The notes under the pieces: model-generated
What the model was told of the DNA's origin: nothing
Databases searched by the model: none
Seen by the model: only the letters and a program-made list of their open reading frames with translations
Shown here: positions 51,501 through 63,586 of the stretch, piece by piece
Layout of the letters: every line of letters starts with the position of its first letter
Numbering within the stretch: the first letter of the stretch is position 1
Source of the DNA: Annona cherimola
Taxonomy: Eukaryota; Streptophyta; Magnoliopsida; Magnoliales; Annonaceae
Length of the DNA stretch: 64,000 bases
Reading direction: 5' to 3'
Assembly (NCBI GenBank): GCA_030490835.1
Contig: CM059975.1
Coordinates: 6,537,579 to 6,601,578, forward strand
Translations under genes and position numbers: made by a program

Positions 51501-54183
51501 TGGTGGAACAACATGGAATGCTGAGGAGCAAAGTATATTAGATTCTCTTCTTTTGGCACAGGTATAAGACCTATATGAATATCTTCCTATTTTTGGATTT
51601 ATTTCCCATCGTGTGTCTGTTCCTTATTGTTGCATGCTTCTCTATTGTTTCAGTGGGAAGATCGTGCATGGAAGGGTCTGCTCAGATATGATGTGACTGC
51701 TTGTGAGACAAAGGTGCTTCGATATGTATATATAAATTATGAAATAAATTTAACAAGTTGGGAAATGGTTTTCCATCTGGAGAGTTGACATTTTGCTACT
51801 GCTCAAGATACTAATCAATTATGGTTGATGATTTCATTTTATTGGAATTATCAAAAGTAGCATTTAGGTCATGACTTTCCAGGGTTGCTTGTCACCATGC
51901 CATTCTTGATCAATTATGTTTCTTTTTGTATGAATCCTGTAGTAATGTCTCTGTAAGCAATGTTCTCCTGTAATTAGTCAAGCTAGTTGCTTATGCAGGT
52001 TATCAGTGGTAGTTGGGAGTTTATTGCTCAATTGAGTAAAGAATGGAAATCAGAGTGTGTCCCAAATCTTGAGGAGTTCGAAACCCTCCAGGACATGGAC
52101 CTTTTTAAATTTAATTGCATGAAAACTCTCAAGGAAGAGCTGCTTTTTTGTGTTGCCAGTGATGCAAAGGCAAAATCTGAGCTCATTACTTCATCTATGA
52201 TGCCTAATGATGCCAATTTGGTCATTATTAATGTAAGTGCTGTTGCAGCTTCCTCTTTTCTCTCTTCTTCCACTGTTTGATGTTAACTTTTGTCTATGGC
52301 CCTGATTAATTTTGGAATTACTTTGCTAGGCCAATCCTGTTGAATATGGCCATGTTTTCTTCATGCCCAATAATTTCCAGCATCAGGACCAGACTCTGTA
52401 TTCAAGATCTTTAGAACTGGTCACTATGGTTTCCAGTGAAATAAATAACTGCTCATTCTGTGTCTTCTACGACTGCCCTGCAACCAAAAGTGTAGATCGT
52501 CTATATTTTCAGGTGACGTACCTGCTTCTCTTAAGTTCATTTCTTGACATTTAGGAAAGCTAGTGTGAATGCACCAATTTCGTGTTGACAAATGATTGAA
52601 TTGTTTTCGGCAACATGTATCAAGAACCCCCCACCCAAAAAAAAAAAAAAAACCACAAATATACATTGGCTCATGTATCGATTTTGGAAATTAATAACAT
52701 CCTTTGCTGTGAAAAATGTGGGGATGCTTCTTCCATAGGTTTTGGGACGTTGCAGTTTTTAGCCCACATTATGTGCATGGCTGCACGAGATATGACCATG
52801 AATGGATGGATACGTGCACCTATCGGAACATCAGCCGGCCCAATTAGAAGAACGCATGTACATGCAATATTTTATTTTTTTTGCTCTTTCATTGAGTGAA
52901 TCAGCCCAGTTTTTGTTCAACGATCCTATTTGTGGTGGGGCCCATATGTATGAATGGCTGTCTCTACATTGAGGCTAGAATACAAGTTTTTCTCGCAAAC
53001 CATTTTTCCTATTTGAACAAGTAGCAATTCAGTTGTTTTTTCCATTTTCTTAGATTGCTCTATTTTTGTTTTGGTACTGTAACATGACTTTTTGTTTTGG
53101 GAGTGATAGGGATGCTACTTTGCAAACCATTTACCTGTGGAACTTGCAGCATTTGTTCCTATTCCTGGGGTTTGGCAGGAAAGAGGGTTTCAAATCTGTG
53201 AGGTTGCTGATTACCCTGTCAAGGCTTTGCTGTTCAGCAGCAGACACAATTCGAAGGCACTGGTTGATGTGGTTTCAGAGATATGTTCTAATTTGCAAGA
53301 CAAGAGCACTCCATTCAGCCTGCTTATATCTGACTGTGGCATGAAGATCTTCTTATTTCCAAAGGTGATGTTACTCTTTAAGTGTTTTCCACGTTAAACT
53401 TCTGTGGGGAATATTATTTTGGTTGGGGACTCAAATTGTTAGCAGTCATGTTTGAACTCGAGGAGTAGAACTTGTGTATAACCCCAGTACCCAGTGGCTC
53501 TGATGCAAAATGTATTTTCATAATTAGAAATTTCCATTTTGTTCCCATCATGGTCTCCCATACCAAGTTTGAAAAGACCCTTAGCTGGACAAACATCTTC
53601 CACCAAAGACCCAACTGACAAGGAGAGGCCAAGTTTGAGAAGACCCTTAGTTGGACAAACATCTTTTTTCAAAGACCTAAGGGCAGGGCAAGGGTGTGGG
53701 GAAAAGTTTTCAAGTGAAAGAGCAATGGAAATTAGGGTAGTTTGGTGGTTAAAATGTCAAATTATACTAAAAGATATGTAGAAAGGAAAGCCTGACAATT
53801 TTCTGGGCCTGGCACTCCACTTGAGAGGCTTGGCTTCCTAAGGGATACATTGAAAGGAAAGCCACAAGTTCGTCTGGAGAAAATCAGAAAATGGCATGTG
53901 TGTCACTTTGGTTGTCTTTGATAGTTCTCCTTGTGTAAATGATTGTTTCTGGCACTGACAGCGATTGCGGGTTTGTAAGCAGGTTCACACGCTGGCTGCT
54001 GAGTGTGACATTTCAGCTTGGGAATGTGGTGGCCACTTCATTTTCAAGTGTAGGAGCGAATTCAACCAAGCTACTGAAGCAGCCTTAGGCAGGCGACTAT
54101 CTTCCGTCTCCCTAGATAATGATGCCTTCCAATCCATGAAGCAGCAATGCTGCATCGTAGCAAGCAGGAGGCTTAATCTTTGA
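48585..54183 (+). CDS. Divergent GDP-L-galactose phosphorylase-like (VTC2-like) protein, HIT motif not conserved
   Basis: Seven exons: 48585-48678, 51431-51561, 51654-51713, 51999-52232, 52330-52512, 53110-53364, 53983-54183. GT-AG borders and preserved phase give 385 residues. Clear VTC2 landmarks occur in order: WEDRAWKGLLRYDVTACETKV (residues 76-96), EELLFCVAS, VEYGHVFFMP (177-186), YFANHLPVE, DYPVKALLF, LISDCGMKIFLFP, AWECGGHF. VTC2 enzymes phosphorolyse GDP-L-galactose in the ascorbate pathway, using a histidine-triad motif (HLHFQ in Arabidopsis VTC2). The aligned stretch here is RLYFQ (230-234), so both triad histidines are replaced by Arg and Tyr. Either the activity is lost or changed, or the protein has another role. 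The chosen ATG gives MVSVKQLEDNYY, and no upstream in-frame coding exon was recognised. The family call is secure; the function is not. Confidence 0.85.
49078..49110. repeat. (CTTT)n microsatellite
   Basis: About eight tandem ctttc units in intron 1 of the VTC2-like gene. Confidence 0.8.
49495..49878. mobile_element. Hairpin MITE 1 (GGTGCAGCG ends) in intron 1 of the VTC2-like gene
   Basis: Ends aggtgcagcggtgctgcaccgg and ccggtgcagtgacgctgcaccgg, with inner arms aatgggccccacatgatcatg and catgatcatgtggggcccatt, form a long foldback. TA-repeats flank it. Noncoding. Confidence 0.75.
49909..50250. mobile_element. Related element, left copy of an outer inverted pair
   Basis: Contains ctttaaacttgatatttac, gatgaaaattggcatacta and gatcaagtgggcccta. 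The inverse of the same sequence is at 50960-51390. The interior is homologous to the hairpin MITE 1 arm, so it is an older relative. Confidence 0.65.
50263..50616. mobile_element. Hairpin MITE 2 (same family as 49495-49878, opposite orientation)
   Basis: Begins gagagttgttccggtgcagcgtcactgc and ends gatactgcacaggaatatattcc. Internal arms gggccccacatgatcatgaaatc and gatttcatgatcatgtggggccc pair perfectly over more than 20 bases. Flanked on both sides by (TA)n. Confidence 0.75.
50634..50958. mobile_element. Hairpin with ~60-bp inverted ends and a duplicated arm
   Basis: The left end gagtcataatactatataat pairs with the right end tatatagtatcatgactc and continues inward through tatattagcttatcatacaat. 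An 82-bp arm segment beginning atgaattaaatacacttaag (50752) is duplicated in tandem at 50834. Noncoding. Confidence 0.75.
50960..51390. mobile_element. Related element, right copy of the outer inverted pair
   Basis: Reverse complement of the 49909-50250 element: ggaaaattatccaacac, gtggggcccacttgatcatg, caatttt catccaaat in the opposite orientation. The end near 51340 includes gactgcaccgtaattatgatgcaatc. Confidence 0.6.
53563..53690. repeat. Two tandem copies of a 66-bp unit in the last intron of the VTC2-like gene
   Basis: The phrase ccaagtttgaaaagaccctt, then ggacaaacatcttccaccaaagaccc, starts at 53563 and again, with substitutions, at 53629. Confidence 0.8.
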
Positions 54184-57100
54184 ATTAGTTAACCCTATGG
54201 TTACATAAAACATGGTTGTTTGCTTTACAGGTATGTGGAAGTTCATACATCTATGTGCACTTCATTTCATTCTGTGAGAGTGCTTGAGAGTATGTGATAA
54301 CTTTTTTTTTTTTTTTTTTTTTTTTTGATGTAGGAGAATATGTGATAACTTGGATGAGAATGACTTTGTACGTTGTTGCATCAGCAGCCATCTTGCTGCT
54401 TGTGTACAAGAAAACCCATGGTATTTTATGTGTGGTATCTTATAAGCGGAACAAGCTGTTTCTAATGCCGAGATTTGTTCGGGTGTCTAACTGGAAATCC
54501 AAATACATCTTTAAAAAATATGGGAAAAAATTGCGGCAAAATTTTTGGAAAAGAAAGTGACGCGGTACATGGTAGGAGTAATGGTTAGGGATAAAGATAA
54601 AAGATAGAGTGGATGGTACTTGTATGTTAAGTGATGAAAAAATTATTAGAATCTGAAGGTAATAGGAGTAGGGTAGTCAAGGAACCAGAGATGCAAAATC
54701 ACATATTTGATATAATTTTTTGGTAAAAGTATGACCAGTTTAAAAGCGGGGTTGAATATGTGAAATTACTATGTTAAAAAAGTGGATATGTGAAATTAAT
54801 AATTATGGATCGAAAATTGCAAGCTTAAAAAAGTTGTCGCCAGTAAAGCAAATAATCTTTGTTACTATGGGTATGTTTGTTTAACAAAAAAATTTATAAT
54901 CTAAAACTTTTCATTCTTCATAACTACTATATTTTTTAAATCTTTTTTCATATCTATAATTATTCTATTTTTCAATTTATCATATTTATCAATTTTTACC
55001 TTTTATTTGTAGATGTTTTTTTGAATTTTTTTAAATCAGTGACATCTAATGATGTCACTGATTTTAAAAAATTTGAAAAAATCTATAAATTTTCAAAATT
55101 GATAAAAACTGATACACATGTTAAATATACTTAGATTAACAATTATTTTAAAAAAATTAAAAATAAAAAAGTGACCTAAACGCACTTATTTTTTCTCAAT
55201 TCAAAAATTTTAGGCATTCGATATTATTTTTTCTCAATTTAAAAATTTTTACATTAAAAACTTTTCATCGAAATTTTTTATCACCCCTCAAATGTACTTT
55301 ATAATAGCTTTACAAAGGGACCAAGATCTTCACGCAAATGTCATGGAAGTCATAGAAAAGTGACTTATGGTACTAGTCTCGATCTCTACTATAGTGATAG
55401 CTTTTATTTACATGGGAAAAAAAAAATTTACCCCTACTAAAAGAGGCCTTCTTTAGTTGTAGTTGGTTGGGAAAATATCATCATAATAATAAATAATAAC
55501 TCTAAATGTCATGTATATTTACAAATTTTATCTCTAATTTTGTTTATACACCCTTGAACTTTCAAAAAAATTAAATATACTTACATATTTTGCTTAAAAT
55601 TTTATTTATACCTATGTTGCTAGGAATCCATTAAATTGATTGTTAACACTCCTTTGTAAAATTACGAATATAAATGAGCTTTAAAATAATTTGAGATTGG
55701 TTTATTCAAAATTAAAGATTTATTTTCAAATAACAAATAATTTCATAGTTTTTGAATTATTAAAAATTCATTAGAGTATAAATGTTTAACTATAAAATCA
55801 TAATTATAGATGATATATTCATCATTTTATAGGAGGTTAATAGTCCTTTTAACATATTTCTAAGGGCTTGGAATTGTGTGTAAAACATATGAATATATTT
55901 GAAATTTTCAAAAGTTCGTGAATATAATAGACTAGGTTGTCCCTTCATGTGCATCTAGCTCGAGAAAATGGAAAAATAAATTATATTGTGGAAAGTAATC
56001 ATCGAAAATAAAACTAACTGAATAATTGAACATAAGATTGTTCAGCTTCTCAGTAAAATAATAGGAAAAAACTTGTTAGGAATAAACGAATATCAATTTA
56101 AAATGATGAATAGAAGAGAAACTGTAATTTATACTAATACCAAGGCCAGCCTGTAAATGCTATTAATAAAATAAGAAAACCATTTATGGATGTATATAAA
56201 ATGAACAAAAATTAAAGCAAAGTAAAAAAATACAATAAAAAGTAAAGACACTACTATAAGCAAACTAGTTACATTCCCATTCCAAGAGACTTCCATGACG
56301 CTTTCATTCATTAGCTCCCACGTTAATAAACATTACTTACGTGAGAGACATGCAAAATTTTCTTTCTTTTTTCCCAGCTGTTCTACATTTGTGCCATATA
56401 GTAGTGGGCCTTTTTCCGTAAAATCCGGTGCAACTTGCAACCCTTGTTCCATCTTGGAAGGAATGAGTACGAAATGAACCTTTTTCATCTACCGAAAGTA
56501 TTTTTCATTTTCAAAAAATAACAATTTATCTTTTCTATTTCTATAAAATTTTAAAAATATCCATGCAACTTTTTTCACATAACCACACTTTTCTCCTCCC
56601 ACATCCCATCTCAGGCCGTGAACACGCCAGAATTCTTTAAAAAATTCAAATTCATGAACTCATGTCTTGCATCTTTAAAAAAAAAAAAAAATCGAAATTC
56701 CGAGGAGAAAAAACTTATTTGGTATTGACTCAGCGCACGTTTGAAAATACGAAATGAAAAAGAAATATTTTGAAAATTGTATAATTAATATGAAATAAAC
56801 CGGGTGAAGTTAGAACAAATAGGTAATTAAAAGTAAAAATGACTAGAATGTAAAGATAAAGTTGAAAAAATTATAAAATTAGTTGTTGAAAATCGTGTTT
56901 ACCGTAGCATTCCCATCCCACGCATTCCAAATATTTTGCATTTAGATGCATTGAAATATTACCCATTTTTTAATTATGATTCAATTATTTCTTTATAACT
57001 AACCTATTGTTAATCATTTCTTCATAATTATCTTTCCGATTATCTTATTTATTTTAACTTTATTTTATTTACTTTTTGTCATTATCCTTATTATGTCACT

Positions 57101-57480
57101 CACTTTTTTTATTTCAAAAAATTTTACTCTAAAATCTATCTTTGAAAAAATTTATCGAATGACAAAACACCCTCTCAATTTAATAAAAAATAATTTTATT
57201 ATAGGATATATTCGGCTTTTTCAATTTAAAACTTTTTACTATTCACAACTAATTTATTTTTAATTATTTTTTTACTTATTTTTATTCAACTGCTTATCTT
57301 TTTATCATTTTTAGATAAGTACTTGTACAATTAAGCTATCTTTTTTAATTTTATTTTTTTTATTTATCATTATTACCCTTATTATATTATTTCGTGTCCT
57401 ACCAATTCAAAAATTTCTGCGTTATCCAAAAATTTCTTCAATTTTCAAACAACACCGCCACAGCAACAACAATAATAATA
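54184..57480. other. Intergenic DNA rich in MITE remnants
   Basis: Poly(T) at about 54302-54326. At about 54866-55310 a reversed member of the AGGTGTGTTTGGG family (gggtatgtttgtttaac, aaaacttttcattcttcataact) encloses a hairpin-core repeat centred near 55040 (aatcagtgacatctaatgat). At about 56930-57430 there are one or two more reversed, worn copies. No host gene was recognised. Confidence 0.45.
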
Positions 57481-57801
57481 ACGATCAAACATATAGAAAA
57501 TAAAATGTGGGCCCCACTTCGGTACGGTCTTCTCTCTCAGTAGCTGTAGAAAATAGAACGGACCCACGTACCAATTCGATGCAGGCATGCGACGGTGGAA
57601 GTGTCTTGGCGACGCGGGAAGGGCTTTCTAGGGTTAGCCATAAATAACCGTCGAGAGCTACGCTCTTTCGTTTTCACAATTTCTTCCTCGCCTGGTTCCT
57701 GAAAACCAGGTTCGAAGATCACTGCTGAGGGAGCAGCCAGCAGACACTCAACGCTCCCCGACTTCCTCCCCTGCTTTCGATCATCACCAAAGATCCCGAA
57801 A
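57481..57801 (+). promoter_or_regulatory. Promoter-proximal region and 5' UTR of OLA1
   Basis: The composition shifts from AT-rich to mixed at about 57500. A pyrimidine-rich cttctctctcag lies at 57528-57539. The rest, up to the ATG at 57802, reads as a GC-richer leader. No clear TATA box was seen. Confidence 0.35.
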
Positions 57802-60800
57802 ATGCCTCCTAAGTCCGCGAAATCGAAGGAGCCAGCTGCTGAGCGTCCGATCTTGGGGCGATTCTCGTCTCATTTGAAGATTGGAATTGTATGATCTTGG
57901 AACCTCCTTCCAGAAATTTCTGCATGAATTGCTAATATGCTTTGTTATCCGTGTAGTAGGTTTTTGGCAACTAAAAATGAACTTCAGCAGCACTTCTGAA
58001 CTGTTATTGTTGTTTACCGTAGAAATTCTCCGTTTCATCACTACGATATCCAAGTGCTGAGATTCACCAGATTTTTCCATGTAGGTTGGGCTGCCAAATG
58101 TTGGAAAATCCACTCTCTTCAACACGCTTACAAAATTGGCAATACCGGCAGAGAATTTCCCTTTCTGCACCATAGAACCCAATGAGGCCCGGATAAATAT
58201 ACCTGACGAGCGATTTGAGTGGCTTTGTGAGCTATACAAGCCAAAAAGTTCGGTTAGTCCGACAACTCCAGATTCACTTACTTCATGCCTTTCATATATT
58301 CTTACGGGATGCAAAAATTTTATTTAATGCACTTTATTGGTTTGTCTTGTCAGCTCTTTTTATCTTGTTGGATGGAAATTTTATCTGATGCTCTTTCAAC
58401 TAAATAAAATTTTCGTTCCGAAAATTGAGTATGTGATTTTTGTTACAAACACATGACTTTTTTATTAGATCCAACCCAAAGTTTGATATCTATTTTCATT
58501 TACTGTCTATGATCCCAAAAATCATTTTTACTACAGCATAGGTTGTCTGCAACAAATCCGACCTCTTAATTTTTAATGTGATATTTCTTTTGATGTTTGA
58601 TTCATAACTTCATATAAGTATCCCATTCAAATGGTTATTGTTGTCTTAAATAAATGAATGGAAAAAAAAAATTTAATGGTTAGTGTGGGTGGCTAGTCAA
58701 AACATCATTGTGGGCTGAAAAACCAAGGTTGCACATGACAGACTATTGTAGAAGTATGATGCTCCTGTTTTTCTTCTTTCATATTTGTCATGATTAGGCT
58801 TTTGCTAATTATTTAATTCCTTTATTAATAGGTACCCGCATTCTTGGAAATCAATGACATTGCCGGACTTGTACGGGGGGCACATCAAGGGCAGGGGTTA
58901 GGAAACAGCTTCTTGTCTCACATCCGGGCTGTTGATGGAATTTTTCATGTCCTACGTAAACTGCTTTCTAATCCTTAATCTCATGCAAGTTTTGATATGT
59001 CATTGCTGGACCCAAGCCTGAATAAGTGCTTTCAATGGGTTTCAGTGGACATTACATTTTTGGCCAGATCATCATTTCTAGCTTATAGCAATCATTGCCC
59101 AAGATGTTATTAGTCTCATTCTCCCGTGCTTGGCAATTTCTTTTGCAATTCTATGACACCATGTTGTGCAAAATGATGAGGTTAATACCTATGAAAGTGT
59201 CATTTATTGAATAATTCTCAGGCTTTAGCAGACAAATGACTTCTGATATTATTTTATAGGAGCTTTTGAGGATCCAGATATCGTTCATGTTGATGATTCT
59301 GTGGATCCTGTAAGAGACTTGGAGGTTATCACCGAAGAATTGCGGCTAAAGGTAATTACAACCTTAATTTCGATGTACTGTCCTATATTACTAGAGATAG
59401 GGTCTGAGTACCAAGCGTGTCCAGGTTTTGGAAAAAAAAAAAAAAAATTGTTTAACGGAAATCAAGCCATCCTGGGATTCCCAGTTTGTCAATAACTGAA
59501 ATCAAGCCATCCTGTGATTCCCAGTTTGTCAATTGGGTAGCATGACTCTACTGCTTTTTTTATTTTTTTCATCTGATAGTAGTTGTGTCTTTTGAGTTTG
59601 ATTCTTTATCTATTTGCTTCTATTTATATTTCTGGACTCTACAAACATGAAAGTGAGACATTCTGATTTTCTCAGTTTGTCAATTGGGTGGACAGCATTC
59701 CTTTGTTAAGAAGTGAATTGCTTAGGTTGTTTTCCAGATCAACTCTGATGAGTTGCTGAAGTTGTGTTTTACATATTTTTTACAGGAAGTATATAGGCAG
59801 CATGCAGGTTGTCTTTCTAGTTTGATCTGCAAAATGTATTTTGTCTATGTTTACTAATCTATTGTCTTATTTCAAGATCATTGTATCCTTGTAAGCTATT
59901 CTGCAGACCAGCTATGTGAATCTTGAGTCTATTTTATGCAAGTCCATTATTAAACAAAGGATCTTTATATCTTTTTTAGATTATTTTCATCTTCTTCAGT
60001 TGTGTTTCAGACCTGTTAATCTTTAGCTTATCTTGGCCCACATCCCTGGTTGACCCATGTGTCTTCATGTCTTCATCATATTCTTTTTAGCTTTCTTCGC
60101 CCTCTCTTATGCTAGTCCATTTGAAATAACCTCTATAAACTGTGGTGTAAATTACGGTCTTCAATGCAGTTGACAATCCATGTAACTCTACTTTCTGTCA
60201 TCCTGTACTTCTCAATAATACCTTAGTATTTCCTGAATTTTTTTGTTTCTAGTTTATCTTTTCTAGTCTTCCTAGCCATTCACCTCAATTTCTTCATTTC
60301 AATTATGATCCTATACACATGGTATTCCTTGACCAACTAAGTTGTTCTTATATCAGCTACATCTTATTTTATTTTTTTTATTCTTCAGTCAATTTGGGTA
60401 CCTCATGATCGCATTAAACTTCAAGTGACACTTGAAATTGCACTCTCTCTCTCTCTCATGATTTCTTGCTGTTCTCATATATTTTTGTCTTTGTTGCAGG
60501 ACATAGAGTTCATTGAAAAGAAGTTGGAAGACCTTGAGAAAAGCATGAAAAGAAGTAATGACAAGCAGTTGAAGATAGAGCATGAGTGCTGTGAAAAGGT
60601 CTGTAGTTCTGGAAAATCCTCTCTTCTTCTTTTCACTTTTCTACAAGTAACTTTCGTGTAGAAATATTTCTTTGGTGGTAGTTGCTTTTCTGTCTGTTTC
60701 TATCAGTTTGAGCTTTTTTCAGTTCGGAAATAGTTTTCTGTAACAATGGTCAGAAGTCTCAGAAATCTTTAACCGACTATAAAATGTATGCCTTACTTCA

Positions 60801-63586
60801 GATAAAAGCATGGCTTCTGGAGGGGAAAGATGTCCGATTGGGGGATTGGAAAGCTGCAGATGTCGAGATTTTGAATACTTTCCAGTTACTTACCGCAAAA
60901 CCTGTAGTTTATTTGGTAAGTCGATCTTTTTGATGAAAGGAGCAATAACAACTAATGATTCAGGAATTATTAATTGAATGGAAAAGTAACAAATATGTAA
61001 GCATATTGGCAGATGCTGCTTAGAATGCTGAGACAACCCCCTACCAATTGATGTCAGCTGCATTCATCAACTTCAACCATTAGATTAGTGCAACAAACAT
61101 CTCACATCTGTCTTTCCAGTTCGCTAGCCATGTCATGTGAGGGTTCTGGTGTTGGAAGCCATTGCTTAAGATTGGAGAAGGGATGTCCACTAAGAGGCAT
61201 CAACCAATGTAAACTTATTGATTTAAAACTTCTATATCTTAACCATACATTGGGATCAAGCCTCACACAACATTTCCCACCCACTGACCCACACAAAAAT
61301 CACAGAGAAAAAAGTGCATTTTTATTATATCATGGGATTGTTATCTGTATGCAGGTCAACATGAATGAGAGGGACTATCAAAGAAAGAAGAACAAGTTTC
61401 TGCCAAAGATCCATGCTTGGTATGACTGCTTTTTCATCAGTCTTCTCCACCATCACTGGAAACACCATTACATAGCATAAAACAGCTAAAACACTTTCTA
61501 TAGGTTGTAGCTTAGCAGAGTGTGTTTTGCACAGATAGCATGTTAGGGCATGTAGAGCATGCAACATAGCATCTGGGTACACTACAGGTGTGGCTACATT
61601 TTAAGGCTTCTTTTTTCCTTAGCCTGTGGTTCCTTTTAAGATTAATATTACTTCACCACTGATGATTTGTCATCCTTCTGCAATAGCTAACTAAATAGGT
61701 CAAGTTGTGACCTGCTCTAATGAACCATATCCTTCAATTTTTCACCTTCTCTATTTGGAACTGTTGAACATTTAATGGGGGTGTAAACTCCAAAATATAA
61801 GGGTACAGCTGCCAATTGGACAACATTTAACTTACAGCTTCAAACCATTTTTCGATCTTTGGATCATCTGGTGAATCATGCAGACAAGAAGTCAGTATGT
61901 GTTTTTTTTATGCGTATACAATGATTGGATATAACTGTCTAATTATTCCTTCTATTGGATGGTTGGTTGGCTGGTGCATATCATTTCCCATGGTGTAGCA
62001 AATGCCTAACTTTCAGCTATTGAGCATATTTCTATTGTTTTTATTTTATTTTATTTTTTGTATTGTCATTATTATTGTTTATTGTATTTCATAATAAAAA
62101 ATGGAAAGATAATGTAACTTACACAATGTGCTGAATAGCTTATACTAGTTTAGCATTTACTGCATTGCAGCTTCTTCCTAAATTGTTGTGAGAATCAGTT
62201 ATTTTTCTGTGGTCAATTTGCAGGGTGCAAGAGCATGGAGGTGAGCCAATTATCCCTTTCAGCTGTGTTTTGGAGAAGACTCTTACGGATATGCCAGAGG
62301 ATGAAGCTGCCAAATACTGTGAAGAAAATAAGTTGCAAAGGCAAGTTAATGATCAGTTCAAACTACTATATGTAAATGTCATGTAGATCCTTAGCCATAA
62401 TCAGATTAGTTTCCATTGAGTGGGGTCTTTTTGATGCAGAGTATGATAACAATTTTGCCCGTTTGGATTGTAATTATATTTATATTACCTATATAGAAAT
62501 ACTTTTAAAGGTAAGAATGTTTGATAGAGGAAAAAACTTGATCCCTTTATATTCACTCTTAAAAAATTAAATTTTGGATGTGATAATAAGCATGATAGAC
62601 AGTAGTCAGTATGGATCTAAGGGGGGAAAATGATGTAGATCTAAAAATCTGCATATTTTTGCAATGTCATGATTAGGCATTTTTTTCATTTAATCTGATT
62701 CTATAAATGCATCAAATCATTCACTTATGGAAGATAATTTCAGGCAATTTGTGTCAAAATTGAGGTATGATTATGCAAATTGAAACTTACGGGTCAAAAA
62801 GTGCAATACACAAAGTCGAGGAATGAATATGCCAAAACCCCTTCCTATATTGATGCTATATTGCTATCCTGGTTTTTAGAATTTTAGAGTAAAGAAGTGA
62901 TCTTGTTAGCCTAGGTTAAGTAATTGTCCCATTTAGCCCATCTCAAAATACCCATTTATAAAAACTTTTATTTTCTTTTTTTTAATACACTTGTTTATCT
63001 AAGTGTATTTAACATATAAACCAAGTTTTATCATTTTTGAATATGTGTATATATATTTTTTAGATTTTTAAAAAATCTCAAAAAAATATATACACATATC
63101 CAAAAATGGTAAAACTTGGTCTATATGTTAAATACACTTAAATAAATAAGCGTATAAAGAAAAAAACAAAAAATAATTGTTGTAATGGGTTTTTTGAGGT
63201 GGGCTAAGTAGGGCATTTACTTAGCCTGGGCTAACAAGATCATTCCTATAACCTATGCTATAACAATGCAGCATATTATTACCTGAATCTGAGCATCCAA
63301 AATTTATTAGGACTTGGCATATAAATTTTACACATTTAGTGGTCAAAATTGTGGCTTGTTGTATGATCTATCCTGGGATCTAAGAAGCATTAGATCAAGG
63401 ATTGTTGGCACCATATGAGCGCATAACCCTATCATGAGTCTGCATTTGCACATATTTAGGTTGCATGTAATTTAAATTTAATTGAATTATTGTGGCTTAT
63501 GTTGCTGCAGTGCCATACCAAAGATCATAAAGACTGGATTTTCTGCAATTAATCTTATCTACTTCTTCACTGCTGGCGCAGACGAG
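57802..63586 (+). CDS. OLA1: Obg-like ATPase 1 (OLA1/YchF), 3' end outside the window
   Basis: A cytosolic TRAFAC P-loop NTPase that prefers ATP and associates with ribosomes and stress responses. Nine exons are in the window: 57802-57888, 58085-58252, 58832-58955, 59260-59351, 60500-60598, 60802-60915, 61355-61419, 62224-62340, 63511-63586. They give 314 residues of the usual ~395. G1 is GLPNVGKST (31-39) and G3 is DIAGLVRGA (94-102). In the G4 position stands NMNE (230-233) instead of NKxD, the hallmark of ATP rather than GTP specificity. The coiled-coil domain spans about 150-195 ([13 protein letters not shown]). The start of the C-terminal TGS domain is [20 protein letters not shown]. The intron after 62340 begins with GC (AG/gcaagt) and ends with AG; all others are GT-AG. 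Intron 8 carries a MITE. Confidence 0.97.
59459..59537. repeat. Two tandem ~40-bp copies in OLA1 intron 4
   Basis: aaatcaagccatcctgggattcccagtttgtcaat occurs twice head to tail, with one or two substitutions. A further partial echo (ctcagtttgtcaattgggt) is at about 59674. Confidence 0.75.
62894..63246. mobile_element. Hairpin MITE, copy 2 (same family as 945-1323), in OLA1 intron 8
   Basis: The left end gaagtgatcttgttagccta and the right end ctgggctaacaagatcattcc are near-perfect complements. The inner arms ccaagttttatcatttttg and caaaaatggtaaaacttgg also pair. About 353 bp, noncoding. Confidence 0.8.

Noticed and set aside
54294..54560. 88-aa frame with a hydrophobic segment downstream of the VTC2-like gene
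   Set aside because: Begins in poly(T), which encodes a run of phenylalanine; the hydrophobicity is composition-driven.
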